64,000 bases of DNA from Flectonema sp. DT1601 (GCA_964019425.1 OZ025806.1:553374-617373), one strand, 5' to 3'. Positions 31,904 through 43,488 are shown, numbered from the stretch's first letter. Program-made: numbers and translations. Notes: a model not told the origin generated them from the sequence alone.

Positions 31904-32020
31904 TTCGATTTTGCGGATTTAAACACATATCCAGGGGTCAAAAAAGTTACACAAGGCCGTGACCGTAGTGTACGTTTCCCCAAACCTGGGGGTGGATCTG
32001 TAGGTTTTCCCAAAAATAAA

Positions 32021-32330
32021 TAAAAAGAATTAAAAAAAAAAAAAAGGAATAAACAATGTTATCATTGTTTTTTTTTATCGATCGACTATGTCGATTACTT
32101 ACTATTTTCCGTCCTGGTCAAGACGCTAAACTGATTGTTTTTTCTTTAAAATAATTAAAAGGATTTAAAAAAAAAAAAAAAAAAAAAAGAATAAACAATG
32201 TTATCATTGTTTTTTTTTCTATCGATCAACTATGTCGATTACTTTCTATTTTCCGTCCTGGTCGAGACGCTAAACTGATTGTTTCCTTTTTTTAAATAAT
32301 AAATAAGAAAAAAAAAAAAAAAAAAAAAAA
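32021..32330 (-). repeat. Satellite, 2 copies, reverse
   Basis: Inverse units with CAATGTTATCATTG, ATCGATCAACTATG and GTCCTGGTC[A/G]AGACG. Marker variants here (CTTACTATTTTCC and GATCAACTATG) recur as inverses at 37,224-37,370, which shows these two stretches are arms of one inverted duplication. Confidence 0.85.
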
Positions 32331-33536
32331 AAAGAGCATCTCCCTGCTATCCCTCATATCCCCACAATAATATTATACCTTTTCATTTTCTCTTTCCTTT
32401 TCTGGTCTTTTTTTTTCTTCTTTTTTTTCCTTTTTCATACAACGTTTTTTATTTATATATATATCAGTCATTCCTTTTTTTTGCGAACAAAAAACACCTT
32501 TTTCTCACCGCCTGAGCAAGGTTACACGATATGTTACTTTTGCTCGATTTTTTATTTTTTGGAATCGGGGAGGGTGCGATCTGTAAAATTAGGCATAGGG
32601 ATATACTTTTAAACATGGTAAGTGCTGCTAAAAAGAGATAAACGTCTCTTTGCAAAATTTCCTTGGTACTACTCAATGATAAATATTAATCCCAGACCTG
32701 GAATGGAAAGATCGAGAAAATCTGAGTAAAAAACACCCCTAATTTTTTTTTTTTTACTATTTTTTCCCCCTTCTCCCGCACTCAAGAGATATGCACCTTT
32801 TTACTAACAAATCAACCCTAGTAGCAATTATGTAAGGAAAATGTTGCATCTGTGGTGGTGATAATGATCATTAAGTATCAAAGTAGGTCCAAAAAGACAG
32901 GTAGTAACAATCTGCCTCACCGGCACATGCTTAGTACTCTTTAATATATTTTTGCTCGATTATTTTTTCTCTGGATCCCGCTGGGCCAGCAGTGTAAAAT
33001 TAGACCCTTCGATTAATTTTTAGTTTTGGTACTTGTCCACGGCTGAGCTGATTTAGTAAACCGCAAAATCTCTTTTCTCAATTCGGGAGACAAGTATGTG
33101 ATGCCAACCTCCCGATTTCGGACGGAAATGAACCCAACGATGCAGCGCATTAAAATGCCGCTTCGATCGAAATTTTTACAATTTTTTTTTGAAATTTTTT
33201 TTCAGTGTCCAGAATTTGTTCGCAAAAAAAAGGAATGACTGATATTTTTTTTTTTTTTTTTTTTTCATGTTTGATTATTTCCTCTTCATTTTTTTTTTTT
33301 TTTTTTTCCTTTTCTTTCTTTTTTTTTTTTTTTTTTCTCTGCCTCTCTCTTAATTCTGTTCGTTTCTTTGAAACGAAAATTCATTTGAATATTATTCCTT
33401 GGTCAGCAACCATCATTGTCGCCCTTTGGGCCTGTTAAAAAAAAATAAAAAATAAAAAGAAAGTTTACATCGGGAATAGGGCAGGAGCCAAAAGCTCCCA
33501 GTCCGTTACTTCCCACTTTATCGAAATTCACTAAGT
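32331..33536 (-). repeat. H2 module, reverse copy 3, carrying a MITE
   Basis: Inverse H2 from AGCATCTCCCTGCTATCC to CACTTTATCGAAATT at the right, interrupted between TTATTTATATATA and the poly-T by the 779-bp element at 32,464. It is the left arm partner of 36,004-37,165, which has the same insertion. Confidence 0.9.
32464..33242. mobile_element. TA-flanked MITE, 779 bp, Tc1/mariner-like
   Basis: The ends are TCAGTCATTCCTTTTTTTTG plus CGAACAAA and their inverse; TA lies on each side. A CAGT tip with TA target is the habit of Tc1/mariner elements, so that superfamily is inferred. A minus-strand frame (32,464-32,676; MSSTKEILQRDVYLFLAALT) has no known family. No transposase. Confidence 0.8.
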
Positions 33537-34614
33537 GTTTCTCACTTAGATTTTTTTTTTTGCTTTTCAGCTCCTTAAAAGCTGCTAAGTATTTCTGCTA
33601 AGTGTTTCTCACTTAGAATTTTATTTTTATGTTCGTTTTCTATCCCTTCTCCAATCCCTTTTGTTCAAAAAAAGCGGGAGGAAATTCTCTCATTCACGCT
33701 AAGATGCACTCTGAACTTTGATTTTTTGATCTGAGTGTGAGGGAATGACCTGTTAGTGCATTGGGCATAGGCTGGGCTGCAGTTTAGATGTCTTAGGTGT
33801 TAATAGGGGGTTCCTCTTAGCATTTTTCTTTGTTCCCACCTTATGATTTTCTTGAAGAAAAAAAATAGAAGTCATAATGGTGCTTCCCTCTGGAAGGGTT
33901 GTAAGCCATGGTGTCCAACTAAATTAAAGGACAAGTCTGGGATAATCCCTGCCAGAGGGCGAGTATTCTACCATGGTTGAAATACTCTGGCAACTGATCT
34001 TCAATTTTATGTTGTTTGTTAGCTGCTGGTGTATCCTGATCATGTGTTGATACTTGCATTTTTTTATTTGTAATCTTCTATTACAATTCTCTTTCTGTTC
34101 TGGTCTGTTACTTCATTTGTCTTGTTTAACTTCAGTTATATCCATTTTACTTTTTATTGTTTCCCATCTACTTTTTATTTTCTATTAGTTCTGGTCAGAA
34201 ACTCCTGGGCAGCAAGAAGGAAAGCAGTTTAGTACTTCTGGGTGTTTGGCATCACCCCCCATAGTGAGCAAGTACAACAGGTAGCATTGGTAGTCTGTTG
34301 ATCCTGAGTGATCCCAGCTACAGTTTTGTTTTTCTTTCTTTTTTTTTAGAAGAAGATCAGGACATCCAAGCACTGCTGGATAGTTGCTGAATGCAGGGCC
34401 TGCCTGTGGCATTATAATAACAGGCTAAGTCATTTGTAGTTCATAGTTTACCTTTGATTTTATAACTTCACACAGGGTACTATGAACGATGAGAGATCCA
34501 GTGGGATCACTCAGGGTCTAGTAGAGACCACCAATGTTGTGCGTTGATAGGCAAGGTGACCAACCTTGACATTCTTTCTTTTCTCTCCTGTTGTGACAAA
34601 CACAAAAGAATTTA
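33537..34614 (-). repeat. H1 repeat, near full length, reverse
   Basis: Inverse of 57,835-58,930. It begins with the CTAAGTG-AGAAA-CACTTAG hairpin series (inverse, at 33,530-33,620), runs through GCACTCTGAACTTTGATTTT and CTGCCAGAGGGCGAGTATTC, and ends at TGTTGTGACAAACACAAAA, short of the TTTTG hairpin end. Its left edge abuts the H2 edge; its right edge enters satellite. Confidence 0.85.
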
Positions 34615-35538
34615 AAATAAAATAAAAAAAAAAAGAATAAACAATGTTATCATTGTTTTTTTATCGATCGACTATGTCGATCACTTTCTATTTTCCGTCC
34701 TGGTCAAGACGCTAAACTGATTGTTTTTTTTTTCAAAATTAATAAAAAAGAATATAAAAAAATACAAAAAAAGGAATAAACAATGTTATCATTGTTTTTT
34801 TTTATCGTTCCACTTTGTCGACTAATTTCTATTTTCCGTTTTTTTTTTTCTTTAAAAAATAAATAAAAAGAATTTAAAATAAAAAAAAAGAATAAACAAT
34901 GTTATCATTGTTTTTTTTTATCGATCGACTATGTCGATTACTTTCTATTTTCCGTCCTGGTCAAGACGCTAAACTGATTGTTTTTTTTCAAAATTAATAA
35001 AAAAGAATATAAAAAAAATAAAAAAAAAAGAATAAACAATGTTATCATTTTTTTTTTTATCGTTCGACTTTGTTGACTAATTTCTATTTTCCATTTTTTT
35101 TTTCTTTTTAAAAATAAATAAAAAGAATTAAAAAAAAAAAAAAAAAAAGAATAAACAATGTTATCATTGTTTTTTTTTATCGATCGACTATGTCGATTAC
35201 TTTCTATTTTCCGTCCTGGTCAAGACGCTAAACTGATTGTTTTTCTTTAAAAATAAATAAAAAGAATAAAAAAAAAAAAAAAAAGGAATAAACAATGTTA
35301 TCATTGTTTTTTTTATCGATCGACTATGTCGATTACTTTCTATTTTCCGTCCTGGTCAAGACGCTAAACTGATTGTTTTTTCTTTAAAATAATAAAAGGA
35401 TTTAAAAAAAAAAAAAAAAAAAAAAGAATAAACAATGTTATCATTGTTTTTTTTTTCTATCGATCGACTATGTCGATTAATTTCTATTTTCCGTCCTGAT
35501 CGAGACGCTAAACTGATTGTTTCCTTTTTTTTAAATAA
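34615..35538 (-). repeat. Satellite array, 7 copies, reverse
   Basis: Alternating A units (with the CCGTCCTGGTCAAGACGC hairpin) and B units (shorter, with ATCGTTCGACTTTGT). It ends where the 302-bp MITE is inserted. Confidence 0.9.
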
Positions 35539-35540
35539 TA

Positions 35541-35842
35541 CTGCAACTGGAAATATTACTGCGCTGAATAATTACTGCGGGGAAATATTACTGCGCGGAA
35601 AAATTAGTGCGGTTTTTTTGAGAAAATATTAGTGCGGTTTTTTCCACTTGGTGGTAGAAAAAAATTTGGTTGCTTTTTTGCTGTGTAAGGCACCAGCAGA
35701 AAAATGCAGCTGGAGAAAAAATCACTTCTGAGCAGAAATATTAGTGCGGTGGAAATATTACTGCGTGGAAAAATTAGTGCGGTTTTTTGCAGATTTGGAA
35801 ATTAGTGCGGTATTTTCCGCGCAGTAATATTTCCAGTTGCAG
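35541..35842. mobile_element. 302-bp MITE made of TTACTGCG/TTAGTGCG motifs
   Basis: The left end CTGCAACTGGAAATATTACT is matched by its inverse at the right, and TA flanks both ends (35,539-35,540 and 35,843-35,844). The related uninterrupted site at 32,300 reads TAAATAATAAATAAG, which fits a TA insertion. About ten copies of AAAT(A)TTA[C/G]TGCG[G/C] fill the element in both orientations. Confidence 0.85.
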
Positions 35843-35867
35843 TAAATAAAAAAAAAAAGAAAAAAAA

Positions 35868-36003
35868 AAAAAAAGAGCATCTCCCTGCTATCCCTCATAT
35901 CCCCACAATAATATTATACCTTTTCATTTTCTCTTTCCTTTTCTGGTCTTTTTTTTTTTTTTCTTCTTTTTTTTTTCCTTTTTCATACAACGTTTTTTAT
36001 TTA
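35868..36003 (-). repeat. H2 module, reverse fragment
   Basis: Inverse H2 from AGCATCTCCCTGC to ACGTTTTTTATTTATATA, then an abrupt switch at 36,003/36,004 to a forward H2 copy. This is the fold-back junction of the inverted duplication. Confidence 0.85.
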
Positions 36004-37165
36004 TATAGAATTTCGATAAAGTGGGAAGTAACGGACTGGGAGCTTTTGGCTCCTGCCCTATTCCCGATGTAAACTTTCTTTTTATTTTTATTTTTTTTAA
36101 CAGGCCCAAAGGGCGACAATGATGGTTGCTGACCAAGGAATAATATTCAAATGAATTTTCGTTTCAAAGAAACGAACAGAATTAAGAGAGAGGCAGAGAA
36201 AAAAAAAAAAAAAAAATATATATCAGTCATTCCTTTTTTTTGCGAACAAATTCTGGACACTGAAAAAAAATTTCAAAAAAAAATTGTAAAAATTTCGATC
36301 GAAGCGGCATTTTAATGCGCTGCATCGTTGGGTTCATTTCCGTCCGAAATCGGGAGGTTGGCATCACATACTTGTCTCCCGAATTGAGAAAAGAGATTTT
36401 GCGGTTTACTAAATCAGCTCAGCCGTGGACAAGTACCAAAACTAAAAATTAATCGAAGGGTCTAATTTTACACTGCTGGCCCAGCGGGATCCAGAGAAAA
36501 AATAATCGAGCAAAAATATATTAAAGAGTACTAAGCATGTGCCGGTGAGGCAGATTGTTACTACCTGTCTTTTTGGACCTACTTTGATACTTAATGATCA
36601 TTATCACCACCACAGATGCAACATTTTCCTTACATAATTGCTACTAGGGTTGATTTGTTAGTAAAAAGGTGCATATCTCTTGAGTGCGGGAGAAGGGGGA
36701 AAAAATAGTAAAAAAAAAAAATTAGGGGTGTTTTTTACTCAGATTTTCTCGATCTTTCCATTCCAGGTCTGGGATTAATATTTATCATTGAGTAGTACCA
36801 AGGAAATTTTGCAAAGAGACGTTTATCTCTTTTTAGCAGCACTTACCATGTTTAAAAGTATATCCCTATGCCTAATTTTACAGATCGCACCCTCCCCGAT
36901 TCCAAAAAATAAAAAATCGAGCAAAAGTAACATATCGTGTAACCTTGCTCAGGCGGTGAGAAAAAGGTGTTTTTTGTTCGCAAAAAAAAGGAATGACTGA
37001 TATATACAAATAAAAAACGTTTTATGAAAAAGGAAAAAAAAGAAAAAAAAAAGACCAGAAAAGGAAAGAGAAAATGAAAAGGTATAATATTATTGTGGGG
37101 ATATGAGGGATAGCAGGGAGATGCTCTTTTTTTTTTTTTTTTTTTTTTCTTATTTATTATTTAAA
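36004..37165 (+). repeat. H2 module, forward copy 4, carrying the same MITE
   Basis: Starts GAATTTCGATAAAGTGGG and keeps the hairpin and the whole module. It is interrupted by the MITE at 36,223-37,000 at the same site as in the reverse arm. Confidence 0.9.
36223..37000. mobile_element. TA-flanked MITE, 778 bp, inverse twin of 32,464
   Basis: Same element and same insertion point in H2 as 32,464-33,242, in the opposite orientation and almost identical. The pair therefore arose by duplication of the already interrupted module, not by two insertions. Confidence 0.85.
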
Positions 37166-37266
37166 AAAAGGAAACAATCAGTTTAGCGTCTCGATCAGGA
37201 CGGAAAATAGAAATTAATCGACATAGTTGATCGATAGAAAAAAAAACAATGATAACATTGTTTATT

Positions 37267-37299
<33 letters not shown>

Positions 37300-38101
37300 T
37301 TTTTAATTATTTTAAAGAAAAAACAATCAGTTTAGCGTCTTGACCAGGACGGAAAATAGTAAGTAATCGACATAGTCGATCGATAAAAAAAAAACAATGA
37401 TAACATTGTTTATTCCTTTTTTTTTTTTTTTTATTCTTTTTATTTATTTTTAAAGAAAAAACAATCAGTTTAGCGTCCTGACCAGGACGGAAAATAGAAA
37501 GTAATCGACATAGTCGATCGATAAAAAAAACAATGATAACATTGTTTATTCTTTTTTTTTTTTTTTTTTTAATTCTTTTTATTTATTTTTAAAAAGAAAA
37601 AAAATGGAAAATAGAAATTAGTCAACAAAGTCGAACGATAAAAAAAAACAATGATAACATTGTTTATTCTTTTTTTTTTTTTTTTTTTATATTCTTTTTT
37701 ATTAATTTTGAAAAAAAAAACAATCAGTTTAGCGTCTTGACCAGGACGGAAAATAGAAAGTAATCGACATAGTCGATCGATAAAAAAAACAATGATAACA
37801 TTGTTTATTCTTTTTTTTTTTATTTTAAATTCTTTTTATTTATTTTTTAAAGAAAAAAAAACGGAAAATAGAAATTAGTCGACAAAGTCGAACGATAAAA
37901 AAAAACAATGATAACATTGTTTATTCTTTTTTTTGTATTTTTTTATATTCTTTTTTATTAATTTTGAAAAAAAAACAATCAGTTTAGCGTCTTGACCAGG
38001 ACGGAAAATAGAAAGTAATCGACATAGTCGATCGATAAAAAAAACAATGATAACATTGTTTATTCTTTTTTTTTTTTTTTTTTTTAAATTATTTTTATTT
38101 A
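37166..38101 (+). repeat. Satellite array, 7 copies
   Basis: Alternating A units (CAGTTTAGCGTC...ATCGACATAGTCGATCG) and shorter B units (AATTAGTCGACAAAGTCGAA). It is interrupted at TTTTATTTA by MULE-1. Confidence 0.9.
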
Positions 38102-41100
38102 GGAGAATTCTCCGTTGCCTACATAAAAAAAAGTTTTTTCTCCGTTGCCTGTCACCTTAACTTTTTTTTCTCCGTTGCCTGCACCCAAAAAGTTTTTTCG
38201 CTGTTGTGAACAACTCTTTTTTTTTTTTCTCTGTTGGGTACCAGCACTTTTTTTTTTTCTCTAAAAAAAAATTTTTTTTCTGGAAAAAAAAAAAAAAAAA
38301 AAAAAAAAGAAAAAAGAAATAAGAAAAAAAATCAGAGGTAGAATCTTCATATCTTCTCACATTCTTGACAGTGTTTCCTTGTTAGACGAAAAGTTTTATA
38401 AAGCAAGAATAGAAAACACTATAAATGAATCAGATGATGACCTTGCATCGAAAAATATTAAAGCTCATCAGATGATGAACTTGAATCACACTTCTTTCTC
38501 TTTCCGGATATCCGGTTTCTCCTAATCGATGTATCGACAGTCTTCTTGGGGGCCGACTTCTTCGCTGATTTCTTGGGGGCCGACTTCTTGGGGGCCGATT
38601 TCTTAGGGGCTGACTTCTTCGGGGCCGACTTCTCGTGTAAGGGGTTTTTACACGTAGTCTTATTGTGGCCCACCTTACCACAACGACTACACAAGTTCTT
38701 TCCCTCCCCTTTGGAAGGAATCCTCTTCGTGGGGGCACCCTTCGGCTTCTTCGTTGTTGGCGGTAACAGTTCAGTCTTCGCCGACTGAAACTGATACAGC
38801 CCAACTGGCCGTACTGGGTCGTCATACGCCTTTCGTAAGGCTCCCAAACGAAAGCAGGTTGGAACGTACTGCATCTCGTTGAAACCAAGAAACCTGTTTA
38901 TTTAGTCCAATAAATTCGCCACAAGTAGCGTTGACCACGACAACAAAAAGACAAAAAGAAGAAGTACCTGATAGCCGCACAGGTATGAACGCATGGCAAG
39001 GCAGTCTGCTCTGGGAGCAAACAGGTGCAAGCCATTTCTTTACCCACCAGCTTGACCAACTCCTGCCTCTGTCCATGTACAACGTTCGCTGTTTGTTGTT
39101 ATTATCCCTGCAGATGATTCTACAAGCCCCGAGAAAGATACCATACCTTCAAACACTTCGCCTTCGTGCATCACTGGTTCAACAGTGAACACTGCTGCTT
39201 CAACGGCAGCCGTCTCCACGATCTCTCGCACCCACCCCAAAACCATCTCGTCATCACCCTCTGCATCGTGCGCACTACGCCGTCGCTCGTAGTGCCACTT
39301 CTGCACAATGCTGACAATGCTGTTAAGCATCCCCAACACATTCTTGTCCCTGGCTGAAGAGATAACATTGTTAAACCCTTCAGCCAGGTTGTTCGTACTT
39401 TGATTGTACGTCCTAGAGCGGATTGCACCGCGAGCCCAAGTCTCAGGCTCCTTTTCATCCAGGTATTCGTGGAGTACTTCAAGCTCGTTCTCCTCCGCAG
39501 ACTCACCAAGAGCATCAAACATGGGTAGGAACCTGTATGAAGGTGCCGTACACAGATGTTTGAACCTACCAAACATCTCCTTGCTGAACTTGGCCTTGAT
39601 GTTTCGACCCATGTGTTGTGTGCATTTGAGGGCAATCACATCGTTGTAATCCCCACGAAGCACCGACAGTAGGCCCTTGTCCTGATCGGCCATAAGGCCA
39701 AACCCTTCGCCCAAAAACTCCGGAACCTTCACCGCCGACTCCAGCTTCCCAAGGAAGTACTTCCACCCTTCGGCGTCTTCATTGCCTATCAAGGCGAAAC
39801 CCACAGGGAATTGACTTCCCAGTGGGTCCATTGCAACAAATGTAAGCAATGTCCCCAAGTAATGTGCTCGTAAGAAGCACCCATCAACAACCCCAAATCC
39901 CCCCGGACATGCACCTACACCCTCCAGCGATGCCCCCAAAGCAAGGAAAAAGGACTTAAACCTTCCACCCTCTTCTTTTATGTCCCACTGGGTACCGGGG
40001 TTTTGTTCCGCCAGTGAGGTGAACCAGGCCTGTAACCAGGCAAATCCCTCATGGGGGTCACCATTGATCTCTTTATCGGCCTCTCCGAGGGCCCGGTATA
40101 CAGTATCCTTCCCTACTGTTATGCCGCAAGACTTTAAGTCTTGTACAAGGTGGGACTTTTTATATTTTGTACCCAACTCCTTGTATTTTGCCAGGGAAAG
40201 GTAGGCTATTGTGGTCTTGAGCCCGTACACCCTCCCCTCCCCAGGGTTGCAAGCGTCCGTATGCCGCAGCTGTGACACCGTCACAGTTCTCTCTTCACAA
40301 CTCCCTGTAGCGCACACCCTCCACTCACATGAGTCGGATGTGCAATGGAACGATATCCGGTTCTCACGCTTTTGTCTGCTAAACCTCCTTCCAGTGGAGC
40401 AGCAGGCGAGGGTGACGCTTGCCAGGAGTGCACTCTCGCTAGGGAAGACACGTCCCAGGGTTGGTGTCGGAACATTGAACACCGGCACGTTTATGGTCGG
40501 GACAGGTGTAACAGTATCCTCAGATGCGATCACAGGTGCAGTCTGCGGGGAGTCCATGTTTCCAGGCATTTGGTAGTAGGTAGGTAGGTAGGTAGGTGTT
40601 GAGTAGTTATTATCTGGAAACGTAGAGTAAAAAAACAAACAAACTATCAAGGGGACCTAGGTCCAGAACAGCAAGAAAAAAATGAGAATCCCTAAAACCA
40701 CTACCAAAATTTATTTTCAGCCACAAAGTTTCCATGAACACCCTCTCACCTTAAGCGCACACGGATGTTGAGATAACGTTTGTACGATGTTCATCTGGCT
40801 TGACGAGATTAGCAAAGACAAGTACTCACGGAAAGGTTGGGTTGTTCGTCAGGTCTTGATAGTGTTCTCAGCCTCTGGGAGTTTTACTACAAGTGCATGC
40901 AAAGAACGGTATGTGTGCAGGGCTGGGTCACCTTACAGAGAACTGTTGTCCTCTTACACGTCATTCCAACCGAATTTCAAGGCCAAGACACCTGCGAGTT
41001 ACAGACAGCCTGGTCGCAAGCGACACTCCTGTTTCTGACCGGGTTATCAGGGTATCTAACTCATGCAAGCATGAGAGCTTTTTTAAGGCTACCTTAAATT

Positions 41101-41316
41101 ATCAAGAGCGCAGTACTGCCCGAAGGGTTCCCGCGTGTCAAGATGCATTTGCGTGTACTGAGCAGAAGTTCCAGAAGGAAGATTACTTTTATCATTTCCC
41201 AAGTCATCACATCCTTAACCGTTTGTGTTATTAGCTTTCAATCAATCCATCAGATGAGTGTATGGTATCTAACTAACTAACCAGGTAGACAGGTGCACAA
41301 AAAAAAAAAAAAAGGG

Positions 41317-41355
<39 letters not shown>

Positions 41356-41608
41356 AAAAGGGAAAAAAGGTCAAGTGACACACAACAGAGAAAAATAAAT
41401 ATAGGTGGCACACAACAGCGAAAAATAAATATAGGTGGCACACAACAGCGAAAAATAAATATAGGTGGCACACAACAGCGAAAAAAAAGTTTAGGTGGCA
41501 CACAACAGCGAAAAAAAAAAAGAAAAAAAAACACAACGGAGAAAAATTCTTTTAGGTGGACTACAACGGAGAAAAATAAAGTTTTGGGGTAGCAACGGAG
41601 AATTTTCC
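38102..41608. mobile_element. MULE-1: Mutator-like transposon, appears complete
   Basis: The ends are GGAGAATTCTCCGTTGC and, inverted, GGAAAATTCTCCGTTGC. A perfect 9-bp target duplication TTTTATTTA flanks it (38,093-38,101 and 41,609-41,617), the length typical of Mutator. TTTTTCTCCGTTG-type motifs are repeated tandemly inside both ends: at the left at 38,108, 38,140, 38,170 and 38,203, and at the right as four 36-nt-spaced TAGGTGGCACACAACAGCG units plus variants (41,375-41,600). The transposase gene reads right to left. The region 40,600-41,290 has no gene. Confidence 0.92.
38458..40569 (-). CDS. MULE-1 transposase (MuDR/MULE family), three exons
   Basis: Three exons: 40569-39147, 39088-38968 and 38893-38458 (phases 1 and 2), joining to about 659 residues. 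Exon 1: an N-terminal Cys/His module (FHCTSDSCEWRVCATGSCEE, then LRHTDAC), then the MULE catalytic domain with FGVVDGCFLRAHYL (first Asp), FGLMADQDKGLLSVLRGDY (second Asp), LKCTQHMGRNIKAKF, and NQSTNNLAEGFNNVI (Glu region). Exon 2 encodes the SWIM zinc finger EMACTCLLPEQTALPCVHTC, found only in the spliced frame. Exon 3 has a zinc knuckle (CSRCGKVGHNKTTCKN), five APKKS-type repeats and a basic tail. The introns are 58 and 74 nt, start GTATGG and GTACTT, and end AAACAG. No damage is seen in the spliced frame, so the gene may be active. Confidence 0.88.
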
Positions 41609-41617
41609 TTTTATTTA

Positions 41618-43192
41618 TTTTTTAAAGAAAAAAAAACGGAAAATAGAAATTAGTCAACAAAGTCGAACGATAAAAAAAAACAATGATAACATTGTTTATT
41701 CTTTTTTTTTATTTTTTTTTTTTAATATTTTTTTTTATTTTGAAAAAAAAACAATCAGTTTAGCGTCTTGACCAGGACGGAAAATAGAAAGTAATCGACA
41801 TAGTCGATCGATAAAAAAAACAATGATAACATTGTTTATTCTTTTTTTTTTTTTTTTTTTTTTTTTAAATTCTTTTTATTTATTTTTTAAAGAAAAAAAA
41901 AACGGAAAATAGAAATTAGTCAACAAAGTCGAACGATAAAAAAAAAAAAAAAAAAAAAACAATGATAACATTGTTTATTCTTTTTTTTTATTTTTTTTTT
42001 TTAATATTTTTTTTTATTTTGAAAAAAAAACAATCAGTTTAGCGTCTTGACCAGGACGGAAAATAGAAAGTAATCGACATAGTCGATCGATAAAAAAAAC
42101 AATGATAACATTGTTTATTCTTTTTTTTTTTTTTTTTTTTTTTTTAAATTCTTTTTATTTATTTTTTAAAGAAAAAAAAAACGGAAAATAGAAATTAGTC
42201 AACAAAGTCGAACGATAAAAAAAAAAAAAAAAAAAAAACAATGATAACATTGTTTATTCTTTTTTTTTATTTTTTTTTTTTAATATTTTTTTTTTATTTT
42301 GAAAAAAAAAAAACAATCAGTTTAGCGTCTTGACCAGGACGGAAAATAGAAAGTAATCGACATAGTCGATCGATAAAAAAAAACAATGATAACATTGTTT
42401 ATTCTTTTTTTTTTGTATTTTTTTTATATTCTTTTTTATTAATTTTGAAAAAAAAAACAATCAGTTTAGCGTCTTGACCAGGACGGAAAATAGAAAGTGA
42501 TCGACATAGTCGATCGATAAAAAAACAATGATAACATTGTTTATTCTTTTTTTTATTTTAAATTCTTTTTATTTATTTTTTAAAGAAAAAAAAAAAAACG
42601 GAAAATAGAAATTAGTCGACAAAGTCGAACGATAAAAAAAACAATGATAACATTGTTTATTCTTTTTTTTGTATTTTTTTATATTCTTTTTTATTAATTT
42701 TGAAAAAAAAAAAACAATCAGTTTAGCGTCTTGACCAGGACGGAAAATAGAAAGTGATCGACATAGTCGATCGATAAAAAAAACAATGATAACATTGTTT
42801 ATTCTTTTTTTTTATTTTAAATTCTTTTTATTTATTCTTTAAAGAAAAGAAACGGAAAATAGAAATTAGTCGACAAAGTCGAACGATAAAAAAAAACAAT
42901 GATAACATTGTTTTTCCTTTTTTTTTTTTTTTTTTATATTCTTTTTTATTAATTTTGAAAAAAAAAAACAATCAGTTTAGCGTCTTGACCAGGACGGAAA
43001 ATAGAAAGTGATCGACATAGTCGATCGATAAAAAAACAATGATAACATTGTTTATTCTTTTTTTTTATTTTAAATTCTTTTTATTTATTCTTTAAAGAAA
43101 AGAAACGGAAAATAGAAATTAGTCGACAAAGTCGAACGATAAAGAAAAAACAATGATAACATTGTTTATTCTTTTTTTTTTTTTTTTTTTAT
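41618..43192 (+). repeat. Satellite array, 12 copies
   Basis: A and B units mostly alternate to give a higher-order repeat of about 240-290 bp. Three consecutive higher-order units (41,640-42,320) share an unusual long A-run before CAATGATAACATTG. Ends at an H1 fragment. Confidence 0.9.
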
Positions 43193-43488
43193 ATAAGACA
43201 TCTAAACTGCAGCCCAGCTTATGCCCAATGCACTAACAGGTCATTCCCTCACACTCAGATCAAAAAATCAAAGTTCAGAGTGCATCTTAGCATGAATGAG
43301 AGAATTTCTCATCGCTTTTTTTGAACAAAAGGGATAGAAGAGGGGATAGAAAACGAACATAACAATAAAATTCTAAGTGAGAAACACTTAGCAGAAACAC
43401 TTCCAACGATTCCAACGATTCTAAAGCTACAGTTTCTGTACTTTATTGCAAATTTTGCTCTTCTTTCTGTTTATATTAAAACAAAAGA
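43193..43488 (+). repeat. H1 repeat fragment and leader of the Gag-like frame
   Basis: 43,197-43,405 matches 58,683-58,885 (AAACTGCAGCCCAGC, CACTCAGATCAAAAAATCAA, CTAAGTGAGAAACACTTAGC). From 43,406 it diverges into a unique leader (CCAACGATTCCAACGATTC) that ends at the ATG at 43,489. Confidence 0.85.

Larger units (their letters stand above)
30509..32011. mobile_element. Non-autonomous Mutator-like element (partner of MULE-2)
   Basis: Terminal inverted repeats of about 62 bp (GGGAAAACCTACAGATCCAC at the left, its inverse at the right) are nearly identical to those of the transposase-bearing element at 54,929. A perfect 9-bp target duplication AAAAATAAA lies at 30,500-30,508 and 32,012-32,020. 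Both subterminal regions hold tRNA-like segments also present in the partner. The middle 1.1 kb has no transposase. A minus-strand frame at 30,754-30,966 (MNAWLGLQAPKAERKNWITD) and plus frames near 31,023-31,361 are not recognised; captured host sequence, as in Pack-MULEs, is possible. Confidence 0.9.

Noticed and set aside
39171-39635. A 154-codon minus-strand frame inside the MULE-1 transposase
   Set aside because: It is an alternative-frame shadow of exon 1, which has the catalytic motifs.
41273-41592. Small repetitive frames (for example repeated QQRKINIGG on the plus strand)
   Set aside because: They are readings of the 36-nt-spaced subterminal repeats of MULE-1, not a gene.
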